This document shows, piece by piece, positions 33,633 to 41,830 of a DNA stretch of 64,000 nucleotides. Below the pieces are notes generated by a model. That model searched no databases. It was not told the origin of the DNA and saw only the letters and a list, made by a program, of their open reading frames with translations. Where the stretch lies: assembly GCA_044221555.1 (NCBI GenBank), contig JBGAOY010000002.1:1-64000 (forward strand). Direction: 5' to 3'. Source of the stretch: JAEUJM01 sp044221555. GTDB lineage: Bacteria; Actinomycetota; Acidimicrobiia; Acidimicrobiales; DATDAH01. A program made the translations under genes and the position numbers. Every line of letters starts with the position of its first letter. Position 1 is the stretch's first letter.

Positions 33633-35162
33633 TCAGGTGGTGGCGTCGACGTCGGACAGCACCGGTGCCCACTCGTCGCGCAGCACCCGGCGCAGGACCT
33701 TGCCCGAGGGCAGGCGGGGTATGGCGTCGACGATCACCACGTGGTGCACCTGCTTGTAGGTCGCGAGGGTGTCGGCCACCAGTTGCTGGAGCGCGGCGAC
33801 CTCGACCGGCTTGGCGGGATCGATCGCCACGGCGGCGACGGGCACCTCGCCGGCCTGGGTGTCGGGGATCCCGAAGACCGCACAGTCCACCACGCCCGGG
33901 TGGCCGTGCAGCACGGCCTCGAGCTCGGCGGGGGCCACCTGGAAGCCCTTGACCTTGATCATCTCCTTCGAGCGGTCGGTGAGGTGCACCCAGCCGTCCC
34001 GCTCGAGCCACCCGATGTCGCCGGTGCGGTACCAGCCGTCCTCGAAGGCGTCGGCGTTGGCGTCGTCGGGGAGGTAGCCGGCCATCACCGAGGGGCTGCG
34101 GGCCTGGATCTCGCCGGTCCCACCCGGCTCGAGCACCGCCCGGGTGTCGAGGTCGACCACCCGCAGCTCGACGTCGGGGGCGGGGAGGCCCGCGGCGTCG
34201 AGCCGCCAGGCGTCGGGGTCGGCCACGGGGTTGCAGGCGATGACGGGCAGTTCGCTGGCGCCGTAGGCCGGCATCCAGCGCACGCCGGTGCGGGCGGTGA
34301 CGGTCTCTGCCACGCTCGCGGTGACGGGTGTGGCGCCCCACATGATGTAGCGCAGCGAGGAGAGGTCGAAGTCCTCGAGGTTCGGGTGGGTGGCCATGGC
34401 CAGGGCGATCGGGGCGACGGCCATCTCGAGGGTCATGCGGTCGGACTCGATGCGCCGGAGCACCTCGTCGAGGTCGAAGCGGGGATGCAGGCGCACGGTG
34501 GCCCCGGCCTGGGCCGCGGCGAGCAGGTTGAGCAGGCCGAGGATGTGCGACGGAGGCGTCGCGACCTGGAAGCGGTCGTCGGCGGTGAGGCCGAGGCAGT
34601 GGACCCAGTGGTCGGTGGCCCGTGCGATGGAGGCGTGGGTGTGGCGGACCGCCTTGGGCAACCCGGTGGTGCCCGAGCTGAACACCAGCACGGCGTCGTC
34701 GGTGTCGGCGGGGTGCCCGAAGCCGTCGGGGTCGGGAGGGCCGTCCGCGGCGAGGGTGAGGGCGTCGTGGTGGTCGAGGTCGACGATCGCGTCGGCCTCG
34801 AGGTGGTCGGCCAGCACGTCGTTGCCCGCGCCGTCGACCACGCCGGCGCGGGCGCCCGTCACCGCGATGGCGTGGCCCGCCTCCAGCGTCTTCCACGCCG
34901 GGCTGATCAGCACCGCGGCGGCGCCCAGGCGGCTCACGGCCTCGACCGCGATGATGAATTCGACGCGATTCGTCATCATCAGGGCCACCCGGTCGTGGGG
35001 GCCGATGCCCAGGCCGGCGAGGTGGTGGGCGAAGGCGATGCTGAGCCCATCCATCTCGCCGAAGGTCCAGCGCTCGTCGCCGACGCGGACGGCGTCGCGG
35101 TCGCCGAACGACGCGGCAGCGCGCGACAATCCCCCGTGCAGCGGCCCTGGCATTGGAAACAT
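33633..35162 (-). CDS. AMP-forming acyl-CoA synthetase
   Basis: A 509-residue ANL ligase: P-loop VFSSGTTGLPKAVRHTH, GASELPVIA, hinge YRTGDIGWLERDGWVHLTDR, and KMIKVKGFQVAPAE-like core with catalytic Lys in RLPSGKVLRRVLR. 4-coumarate-CoA-ligase-like, so an aryl or alicyclic acid is plausible. ATG 35162 lies inside the operator at 35155; ATG 35153 (MPGPLHGG) is an equally good start. It is divergent from the ACAD at 35245. Confidence 0.87.
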   Translation of the reverse strand: MFPMPGPLHGGLSRAAASFGDRDAVRVGDERWTFGEMDGLSIAFAHHLAGLGIGPHDRVALMMTNRVEFIIAVEAVSRLGAAAVLISPAWKTLEAGHAIAVTGARAGVVDGAGNDVLADHLEADAIVDLDHHDALTLAADGPPDPDGFGHPADTDDAVLVFSSGTTGLPKAVRHTHASIARATDHWVHCLGLTADDRFQVATPPSHILGLLNLLAAAQAGATVRLHPRFDLDEVLRRIESDRMTLEMAVAPIALAMATHPNLEDFDLSSLRYIMWGATPVTASVAETVTARTGVRWMPAYGASELPVIACNPVADPDAWRLDAAGLPAPDVELRVVDLDTRAVLEPGGTGEIQARSPSVMAGYLPDDANADAFEDGWYRTGDIGWLERDGWVHLTDRSKEMIKVKGFQVAPAELEAVLHGHPGVVDCAVFGIPDTQAGEVPVAAVAIDPAKPVEVAALQQLVADTLATYKQVHHVVIVDAIPRLPSGKVLRRVLRDEWAPVLSDVDATT

Positions 35163-35169
35163 TGTTCTC
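35155..35169. promoter_or_regulatory. AGAAT-type operator copy in divergent promoter
   Basis: GGAAAC-ATT-GTTCTC, 13 of 15 to the consensus, between the CoA ligase and ACAD genes. Confidence 0.55.
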
Positions 35170-35244
35170 GCTAGGCGAGATTGCTGTCAACCGCTGAGTG
35201 CATGTACCGTTCCCGCGGTGGCCGACCCGGTGAGAGGGGACCGA

Positions 35245-36420
35245 GTGACCGACCCGACCGAGGCGCCGATCCCGCCCACCGATCCCGACCTGCGGGCCGA
35301 GATGATCGCGACCGTCCGCCGGTTCGTGGCCAACGAGGTGATCCCGGTCGCCGCCCGGATGGAGCGCGACGACGAGTTCCCCGCCGAGATCGTCGCCGGC
35401 ATGCGTGACCTGGGGCTGTTCGGCGTGACCATCCCCGAGGGCTACGGGGGGCTCGGCCTCGACCTGCTCACCTACATCGGCGTGATCGAGGAGCTGGCCT
35501 ACGGCTGGATGAGCCTGTCGGGCGTCCTCAACACCCACACCATGGCGGCCACGCTGATCATGACCCACGGCGACGAGGCCCAGAAGCAGCGGTGGCTGCC
35601 GTCGATGGCTGCGGGCGACCGTCGTGGCGCGCTGTCGCTGTCCGAGCCCGATGCCGGCAGCGACACCCGCAACATCTCGTGCAAGGCCACCCGGGACGGC
35701 GACGAGTTCGTGATCAGCGGCACCAAGGCGTGGGTCACCAACGGTGCGCGGGCCTCGATCGTCGCCCTCGCCGCCCGCACCGAGGAGGGCATCAGCGCCT
35801 TCATCGTGGAGAAGGAGCCGGGGCCGAGCTTCGAGGGCATCAGCGTCTCGAAGAACGTCGGCAAGCTCGGGTACAAGGGCGTCGAGACGGTCGAGATGGC
35901 CTACGCCGACCACCGCATCCCGGCGGCCAACCTCGTCGGTGATCTCGGGCGGGGGCTGCCGCAGATCCTCGGCGTGCTCGAGGTGGGACGCATCAACATC
36001 GCCGCCCGCGCCGTGGGCGTGGCCCGGGCCGCGTACGACGCCTCCCTCGCCTACGCCCAGGAGCGGGTCACCTTCGGCAAGCCCATCGCCGAGCACCAGG
36101 CCATCCAGCTCAAGCTGGCCGACATGGCCACCCGCCTCCAGGCCGCCCGGCTGCTGACGCGGGACGCCGCCGAGCGCAAGGCCGCCGGTCTTCGCTGCGA
36201 CGTCGAGGCCGGCATGGCCAAGCTCTTCGCCAGCGAGACCGCCATGGAGCTCGCCGCCGAGGCCATGCGCATCCACGGCGGCGTCGGTTACACCACCGAG
36301 CTCCCCGTCGAGCGCTACTACCGCGACGCCCCGCTGATGGTCATCGGCGAGGGCACCAACGAGATCCAGCGCCTCGTCATCGCGCGAGGCCTGCTGGCGC
36401 GGGCGCGCGGCATCAGCTAG
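35245..36420 (+). CDS. acyl-CoA dehydrogenase (homotetrameric type)
   Basis: A 391-residue standard ACAD. ALSLSEPDAGSDTRN and FVISGTKAWVTNGARA bind FAD and substrate; GGVGYTTELPVERYYRDAP leads to IGEGTNEIQRLVIARGLL with the catalytic Glu in EGT. Unlike the other ACADs here it has no adjacent partner and keeps all catalytic motifs, so it is probably a homotetramer acting on simple acyl-CoAs. GTG 35245 is preferred over GTG 35218 because AGAGGGG lies 5 bp upstream. Its end overlaps the convergent gene 36413 by 8 bp. Confidence 0.9.
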   Translation: MTDPTEAPIPPTDPDLRAEMIATVRRFVANEVIPVAARMERDDEFPAEIVAGMRDLGLFGVTIPEGYGGLGLDLLTYIGVIEELAYGWMSLSGVLNTHTMAATLIMTHGDEAQKQRWLPSMAAGDRRGALSLSEPDAGSDTRNISCKATRDGDEFVISGTKAWVTNGARASIVALAARTEEGISAFIVEKEPGPSFEGISVSKNVGKLGYKGVETVEMAYADHRIPAANLVGDLGRGLPQILGVLEVGRINIAARAVGVARAAYDASLAYAQERVTFGKPIAEHQAIQLKLADMATRLQAARLLTRDAAERKAAGLRCDVEAGMAKLFASETAMELAAEAMRIHGGVGYTTELPVERYYRDAPLMVIGEGTNEIQRLVIARGLLARARGIS

Positions 36421-37399
36421 TCGTGCCCGTCGCCGCGGGGGTGTCCGGGCGGTAGCCGACCTCCAGGCCCGCGAGGTCGGAGACGTCCCGATGGTCGAGT
36501 CGACCGCTGACCTCGATGGTGAGCCGCCCGGTCAGGTGCTCGAAGTCGGTGTCCACGTTGCGGCGCTCCGCGGGCAACGGCACCGGGAGGACGTGGGGGT
36601 CGTGGTCGGCGGTGCCCAGCAGGTGGACCCGGTACCCCCGGCCGCGTCCTTCGACCTCCCAGCGGTGGCCGTCGGTCTCGGTGCGTACACGGGCGAAGGG
36701 AGGGGCGAGGCGGATCACGGTCGCCCCGATCCGCACGACCAGTCCCCCGACGGTCATGGACACGGGCCCGGCGGTCAGCACGCCGCCGCCGAAGGCCACG
36801 CACACGTCACGGCGTTCGAACCCCTGGGCCTGCCCCCACCACCACCGCTCCGGGAAGCCCGCCCCCCAGTTCTTCTCCGCGTAGACGTCGGCGTCGGTGA
36901 GCGCCCACTCCTCACCGTCGACGTCCCCGCGCACGGCGGCGGTGCCGCCCAGGACGTGCGGGTGCCAGTACTGACCGAGGAAGGGAAGCGCCGAGAACAG
37001 CCCGCCGGCGCCGAGGGCGTGGGGCCAGGCGACGGGGTGCGTGATCGTCAGGTCGACGCGCGCGCCCTCGCCCAGGTCCACGTGCACCCCGGACCCGTCC
37101 GCGGTGAACGCCCCGTCGCCCGCCGACACCTCGTACGACGAGCTCGATGATCGGGCGCCGTCGAGCACCGCCGATCGCACGAAGCCACCCGGATCCGCGG
37201 CGACGGCCACCGTGGCCCAGTCGCCGTCCGGGTGCCGGTTGATCCCGCACAGGACCACGAGCACGCGTCGCGAGGCGACGTCGGTCACCCGCCAGAAGTA
37301 GCCCTCCGTCTCCGCGCCGTGCCAGGGGCGGGTGTCGGCGAAGGGCAGGTCGGCGCCGGTGGTCCGGTATCGCTTGTCCCAGCGGCCGAGCCGTGTCAC
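36413..37399 (-). CDS. tocopherol cyclase family protein
   Basis: A 328-residue beta-rich protein. The segment DVYAEKNWGAGFPERWWWG, with AQGF after it, is the hallmark of the tocopherol-cyclase family (plant VTE1 and bacterial relatives), as are GYFWRVTD near the N-terminus and the lipocalin-like strand pattern. Plant members cyclise prenylquinols; bacterial members in organisms without tocopherol have no assigned job and might bind or act on hydrophobic polycyclic or prenylated compounds. GTG 37399 overlaps the stop of the SRPBCC gene (GTGA), so the two are coupled. Confidence 0.75.
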   Translation of the reverse strand: MTRLGRWDKRYRTTGADLPFADTRPWHGAETEGYFWRVTDVASRRVLVVLCGINRHPDGDWATVAVAADPGGFVRSAVLDGARSSSSSYEVSAGDGAFTADGSGVHVDLGEGARVDLTITHPVAWPHALGAGGLFSALPFLGQYWHPHVLGGTAAVRGDVDGEEWALTDADVYAEKNWGAGFPERWWWGQAQGFERRDVCVAFGGGVLTAGPVSMTVGGLVVRIGATVIRLAPPFARVRTETDGHRWEVEGRGRGYRVHLLGTADHDPHVLPVPLPAERRNVDTDFEHLTGRLTIEVSGRLDHRDVSDLAGLEVGYRPDTPAATGTTS

Positions 37400-37851
37400 G
37401 AGGCCGCAGGTGCCTCACACAGCGACTTGAGCCGCACGAGGATCTGCTCGGCCTCGTCCTCGTGGCGGCGCTCGAAGACGACCTTGTCCGCGATGTCGCC
37501 GAGCAGGCCGAACGGCGGGTCGTAGTCGACTTCGAGGGTCACGCGGCATCCGTCGCCGTCGGGCACCAGACGCTCGCTCATCGACGCCCGGCCGTTGCTC
37601 TTGGAGCGTCCCTCGACCGTGATCAGTCGATCGGTCACCACCTCGGTCACCTCCCACTCGGAGTCGATGTCGATCCCTGCCACCTGGACGATCTGATCGA
37701 AGTGATCGCCGGTCTGCAGGGGCCGACCGGGGGTGTTCTTGACCTCGCTGGTCATCTCGGACAGCGCGGGCAGTTGCTCGAGATCGGACAGGACCGCGAA
37801 CACCGTGGTGGGGGTCGAGGCGATGGTGATGTCGCGGGTGATCGTGGTCAT
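37396..37851 (-). CDS. SRPBCC family (START-like) protein
   Basis: A 151-residue helix-grip protein: MTTITRDITIASTPTTVFAVLSD is the typical start, followed by WEVTEVVTDRLITVEGRS-type strands and a long C-terminal helix. These proteins bind a hydrophobic ligand in a central cavity. Translational coupling to a tocopherol-cyclase-family gene suggests the two act on the same hydrophobic ligand (inference). The 207-bp gap on its upstream side is not informative. Confidence 0.8.
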   Translation of the reverse strand: MTTITRDITIASTPTTVFAVLSDLEQLPALSEMTSEVKNTPGRPLQTGDHFDQIVQVAGIDIDSEWEVTEVVTDRLITVEGRSKSNGRASMSERLVPDGDGCRVTLEVDYDPPFGLLGDIADKVVFERRHEDEAEQILVRLKSLCEAPAAS

Positions 37852-38058
37852 GGGCTTCTCCGTCGTTGACGTGGTCGTGTCGACGGATGCGCCGGCGGGC
37901 GGGCCTCTACCCCCGGCCGGTCCGTGCGAGACCTCTGGGCGACCTGGGTCGGCCTGCAGGTGCGGCGCCGAGATGGGCGGTCACGCACTCCGCCCCGCCG
38001 CCCTTGCCGCGGCCCGACCGGCGTCGTGAGGCGCTCATGGGCGTCGCCCGGTACGGGG

Positions 38059-39360
38059 TCACCCTGGCCGCGACGGTCCAACGGGATCGCGCCGCGGGGT
38101 GACCTCGAGGTGCAGCGCCTTGATGCCGTGCAGGATGTAGATCGGCTCGAACTCCCACCGGCGGTGGCCGGGGGGGCCATGGTGCGCCTCGTCGACGCGG
38201 ATGTCGGAGGTGCGGGCCAGGAAGCGCTCGATCGCCACCTTGGCCTCGACGCGGGCCAACGGCGCGCCGGCGCAGGCGTGGATGCCGCGTCCGAAGGCGA
38301 GGTGGTCGTTGGCGTTGGGCCGGTCGGGCCGGAACTCGTCGGGGCACTCGAAGCGGGCGGGGTCGCGGTTGGCCGCCTGCGGGAACATGGCCACCGAGGT
38401 GCCCGCCGGCAGGTCGACGCCGCCCAGGGTGACGGGCACCCGGGTGACGCGTCCGATGTGCTTCACCACGCCCTGGTACCGCAGCACCTCCTCGACGAAG
38501 TTCGGGATGCGCTGGGCGTCGGCCCGCAGGTAGGCCTGGACCTCGGGTTCGTCGGCGATGATCCGCAGCGACGCGGTGATGAGCCGTGCGGTCGTGTCCT
38601 GGCCCGCGGCGAAGAGGAAGGTGGCCATCCGACAGACGCTGTCGACCTCGGGGATCGACCCGTCGGCGTAGGTGGCCACCGCCATCTGGGTGAGCACGTC
38701 CTGGCGGGGCTCGCGCCGACGATCGTCGACGTACTCGGCGAACTTGTCCTGCAGGTACGAGAGCGGGTCGTGGCTCATCTCGCTGGGGGCGTCGCCCTCG
38801 TCGATGGTGGGCAGCCCGCCCAGTTGCTTGCGGAACTCGCGGTGGTCCTCGTCGGGCACGCCGAGCAGGTCGGCGATGGCCAGCAGGGCGAACGGGTACC
38901 CGAAGCCGCGCAGCACCTCGACCGTGCCGGTGGCGATGAAGTCGTCGATCTGGCGGTCGGCGAGGCCGTAGAGGAACGCCTCGTTCTCGCGCATGCGCTT
39001 GGGTGTGAGCAGCCGCATGACCAAGCTGCGCTGGCTCTGGTGGACGGGAGGGTCGAGCGTGACCATGTACTCGCTCATGGGCAACTCGCTGCGGTGCTCG
39101 GTCAGGAAGTCGCTGATGTCGTCGCTGGGCTCGGGCGCCTCGGAGAAACCGGGAAAGGGCCCGCCCACGGCGTTCGCCGACGAGAACGTGTCGTGGTCGC
39201 GCAGCACCTGGAGGGCCTCGTCGTAGCCGGTCACCGCCATCACGTCGTGGGCGGGCAGGTGCACCACCGGGCAGCGGGCCCGGAGGTGGTCGTAGTAGGG
39301 GAACGGGTCGTCGACCACCGACGGGTCCAGGTAGAAGTCGACCTCGTCGAAGTTGGTCAT
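38059..39360 (-). CDS. cytochrome P450
   Basis: A 433-residue class I P450. Heme-binding loop FGRGIHACAGAPLAR with the axial Cys, I-helix FAAGQDTTARL (acid-Thr pair altered to Asp-Thr), and EVLRYQG (ExxR). The sequence type (CYP125/142/ CYP51-unlike actinobacterial group with LDPPVHQSQRSLVMRLLTPKRM) is usual for hydroxylases of hydrophobic compounds. It needs a ferredoxin; the nearest is at 52918. It is a close relative of the second P450 at 51626. It is divergent from the DapB-like gene, with an operator-like site between. Confidence 0.92.
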   Translation of the reverse strand: MTNFDEVDFYLDPSVVDDPFPYYDHLRARCPVVHLPAHDVMAVTGYDEALQVLRDHDTFSSANAVGGPFPGFSEAPEPSDDISDFLTEHRSELPMSEYMVTLDPPVHQSQRSLVMRLLTPKRMRENEAFLYGLADRQIDDFIATGTVEVLRGFGYPFALLAIADLLGVPDEDHREFRKQLGGLPTIDEGDAPSEMSHDPLSYLQDKFAEYVDDRRREPRQDVLTQMAVATYADGSIPEVDSVCRMATFLFAAGQDTTARLITASLRIIADEPEVQAYLRADAQRIPNFVEEVLRYQGVVKHIGRVTRVPVTLGGVDLPAGTSVAMFPQAANRDPARFECPDEFRPDRPNANDHLAFGRGIHACAGAPLARVEAKVAIERFLARTSDIRVDEAHHGPPGHRRWEFEPIYILHGIKALHLEVTPRRDPVGPSRPG

Positions 39361-39442
39361 GTGTGGGATCCCCCGGTCGTGCGCGGCTGCGGGTCTGCTT
39401 AGTGGTGCGCCGACGCTCCTGTCAACGTACTGTTCCTCTCAG

Positions 39443-39457
39443 GAGAACGGGCTTCTC
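39443..39457. promoter_or_regulatory. AGAAT-type operator copy
   Basis: GAGAACGGGCTTCTC with perfect 5-bp arms, 12 of 15 to the consensus, 13 bp before the DapB-like start and in the region shared with the divergent P450 gene. Confidence 0.45.
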
Positions 39458-39470
39458 GGAGGGGAACGGC

Positions 39471-40538
39471 ATGGACGAGTCGTCGGCGAGCGGGACCCGC
39501 CTGCGGGTGGTGCAGTGGACCACGGGCAACGTGGGACGCCAGGCGGTCGGCGCGACCTTGCTGCACCCCGGGCTCGAGTTGGTCGGCGTATACGCGCACG
39601 ACCCGGCCAAGGCGGGCAAGGACGTGGCCGAGCTGTGCGGGCTGGGCGAGCCCACGGGCGTGCTCGTCACCGGCGACGCCGCGGCCCTGTTCGCCCTGCA
39701 GCCCGACTGCGTCCTGTACAACGCGCTCCACTTCGACGCGGACGAGGTGGCCCGGATCCTCCGGGCCGGCATCAACGTGGTGACCACGTCGGAGTTCCTG
39801 ACGGGCTCGGGCGTCGGGGCGGACGCCACCGCGACGGTCGCCGCCGCGGCGCTCGAGGGCGGGGTCACCATCCTGGGCACCGGCGTGAACCCGGGCTTCG
39901 CCCAGTTGTTCGCCGGCCTCTCCGCCGGCATCAGCCGCGACGTGCGCAGCATCACCGTCACCGAGTCGGCTGACGTCACCCTGTTCGCCAACGACCCCAA
40001 CTTCGAGGCGGTGGGCTGGGGGCGTCCCGGTGGCGACCCCGGGCACGCCGAGGACGTCGAGGCCGCCACCGTCGTGTTCGGTGACGGGCTCGACGTGCTG
40101 GCCGGGCTGGTGGGGCTCACCCTCGACGAGCGGCGCTGCACGGTCCGCTTCGCGCACGCCACCGAGGACCTCGACATCCCGGGCATGGTCATCCCCGCCG
40201 GCCACGTGGCGGGCATGGACGTCGACTGGGACGGCATCGTCGACGGCGCCGCCCGGCTCGGCATCCACCAGCGGTGGGCCATCGGCGACAAGATCGAGCC
40301 GGCGCTGCCCGTGGAGTTCGGCTACGTGGTGGAGGTGGCGGGCGACCCGAACCTGCGCATCAAGCTCGACCTGTGGCCCGACGGCGACCTGGCCGCCATG
40401 GACGTCGACGACTTCCGCTCGATCGGCATGCGCATCACGGCGACGCCGGCGGTGAACGCCATCCCCGCCGTCGTCGCGGCGGCGCCCGGCATCAGGACCT
40501 ACGCCGACCTCTCGGTCATCACCAGCCCGATGGTCTGA
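39471..40538 (+). CDS. DapB-like NAD(P)-dependent dehydrogenase
   Basis: A 355-residue protein of the dihydrodipicolinate-reductase-like/2,4-diaminopentanoate-dehydrogenase-like family, common beside actinobacterial lipid genes. The Rossmann start is VVQWTTGNVGRQAV (about 13-26), followed by LVGVYAHDPAKAGKD. Later blocks are NVVTTSEFLTGSG and TGVNPGFAQLF. Lysine biosynthesis is unlikely because true DapB is shorter (about 245-270 aa). Substrate unknown. ATG 39471 has GGAGGGGAACGGC upstream. Confidence 0.82.
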   Translation: MDESSASGTRLRVVQWTTGNVGRQAVGATLLHPGLELVGVYAHDPAKAGKDVAELCGLGEPTGVLVTGDAAALFALQPDCVLYNALHFDADEVARILRAGINVVTTSEFLTGSGVGADATATVAAAALEGGVTILGTGVNPGFAQLFAGLSAGISRDVRSITVTESADVTLFANDPNFEAVGWGRPGGDPGHAEDVEAATVVFGDGLDVLAGLVGLTLDERRCTVRFAHATEDLDIPGMVIPAGHVAGMDVDWDGIVDGAARLGIHQRWAIGDKIEPALPVEFGYVVEVAGDPNLRIKLDLWPDGDLAAMDVDDFRSIGMRITATPAVNAIPAVVAAAPGIRTYADLSVITSPMV

Positions 40539-40551
40539 CGGACCGTCTGTC

Positions 40552-40662
40552 GAACTGGCGCCCGATTCGGTGGCCCGGACGACAGGATCAGGCGCCAGTT
40601 CCACCATCTGGCGAACTGGCGCCCGATTCGGTCGCTGACACGACAGGATCAGGCGCCAGTTC
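40552..40662 (+). repeat. family A doublet, left of DUF559 gene
   Basis: Two 50-bp direct copies, 40552-40601 and 40613-40662, separated by CACCATCTGGC. The identical arrangement, including the 11-bp spacer, recurs at 41695-41805. Confidence 0.92.
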
Positions 40663-40695
40663 GGGGTGCGCCGATCCGGGCTCCGGCCGAGGGGA

Positions 40696-41610
40696 TCAGA
40701 GCGACCGCCGGATGGCGCGGAGGCGCGTGACGGTGCCCTGGGGGTCGAACCAGATCTCGGTGTCGGTGAAGCGCTCGACCCGGTAGCCGGCGGCGTCGAG
40801 CTCGTCGGAGCGGCGCTCGTCCTCGCGGGTGTCGATCAGGGCGCCGTGGCAGTAGGCGCTGTCGACCTCGATCACGAGCATGCGTCGGTGCGAGCAGAAG
40901 TCGACGCGACCGAGCCACTCGCGGTCGAGCAGATGTCGTTGGCGCTCGAGGTCGTCGAAGCCCGCTTCTCGCGCCAGTTCCAGGAATCGATCCTCGAGGT
41001 TGGTGTCGTTGGGCCGGTAGTCCGGCCCGCGCTCGGCGAGCAGGGCACGGACGAGCGGGATCCCCTTCCGTCCCCGTTGCGCGAGCTCGTCGAGCATGCG
41101 CATGCAGCTCGAGTAGCTCAGCAGGTTCTGGGCCCACGCACGGTCGAGGGCCTTCTCGGCCAACCACGGCTCCGTGGCGGCGAGGTCGAACGGGATGCGC
41201 GAGGGCACGACGACGCACACACCATCGAGGATCGTCTGGTGATGGGCCGGGAAGCAGCGGGGCTCGTGGATCACGCGGGCCAGGCGCGCCGGGGTCGAGT
41301 TGGTGTCCCGCAGGCGCGTGACCTCGAGATCGGCGAGGTGGAAGCCTCGCAGACGCCACCAGGCGGCGTCGGAGCGGTGTGACAGCGCGGCACCAGGCCC
41401 GGCATCGAGCACCGCCTCGACGACGCGCTGGCCGCGGGACCGGGGGCTGCCGGCGCGCCGGAGCACGTTTGCCGTGATCCGCTGCCACTGCGCTGACGCG
41501 GTGAGGTGCCTCACCTCGCCGGCGGTCAGCTGGAGCTGCATGACCTGCGGGATGGACACCGAGCCGTGCTGGCGCTCGGACAGCGCGATGAGCTCGTCGA
41601 AGTGGTGCAT
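40696..41610 (-). CDS. AbiEi-like N-terminus plus DUF559 nuclease-like domain
   Basis: A 304-residue protein. Residues 1-60 resemble the winged-helix start of AbiEi-type proteins (LIALSERQHGSVSIPQV). The C-terminal 100 residues match DUF559, a Vsr/PD-(D/E)xK-like fold: EDRFLELAREAGFDDLERQ, then GRVDFCSHRRMLVIEVDSAY, RRSDELDAAGYRVERFTD. The Asp of VDF and Glu of IEVD are the expected catalytic acids. Such genes are common in actinobacterial accessory DNA, and their role (defence, repair or toxin-antitoxin) is unresolved. It is unrelated to its catabolic neighbours and flanked by direct repeat doublets. Confidence 0.8.
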   Translation of the reverse strand: MHHFDELIALSERQHGSVSIPQVMQLQLTAGEVRHLTASAQWQRITANVLRRAGSPRSRGQRVVEAVLDAGPGAALSHRSDAAWWRLRGFHLADLEVTRLRDTNSTPARLARVIHEPRCFPAHHQTILDGVCVVVPSRIPFDLAATEPWLAEKALDRAWAQNLLSYSSCMRMLDELAQRGRKGIPLVRALLAERGPDYRPNDTNLEDRFLELAREAGFDDLERQRHLLDREWLGRVDFCSHRRMLVIEVDSAYCHGALIDTREDERRSDELDAAGYRVERFTDTEIWFDPQGTVTRLRAIRRSL

Positions 41611-41694
41611 CGGATTCCCCCGTGACGCGTGAGTCGATGGTGGGGGAAGCCGGAACCCACCCTACCGAGACCCGCGACAGTCACGGAGAAACTC

Positions 41695-41805
41695 GAACTG
41701 GCGCCCGATTCGGTCGCCGGGACGACAGGATCAGGCGCCAGCTCCACCATCTGGCGAACTGGCGCCCGATTCGGTGGCCCGGACGACAGGATCAGGCGCC
41801 AGTTC
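41695..41805 (+). repeat. family A doublet, right of DUF559 gene
   Basis: Copies 41695-41744 and 41756-41805 in the same orientation and with the same CACCATCTGGC spacer as at 40552; the two doublets are 1143 bp apart start to start. Confidence 0.92.
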
Positions 41806-41830
41806 GGGGATGTCGTGGCCCGTCGACGGG

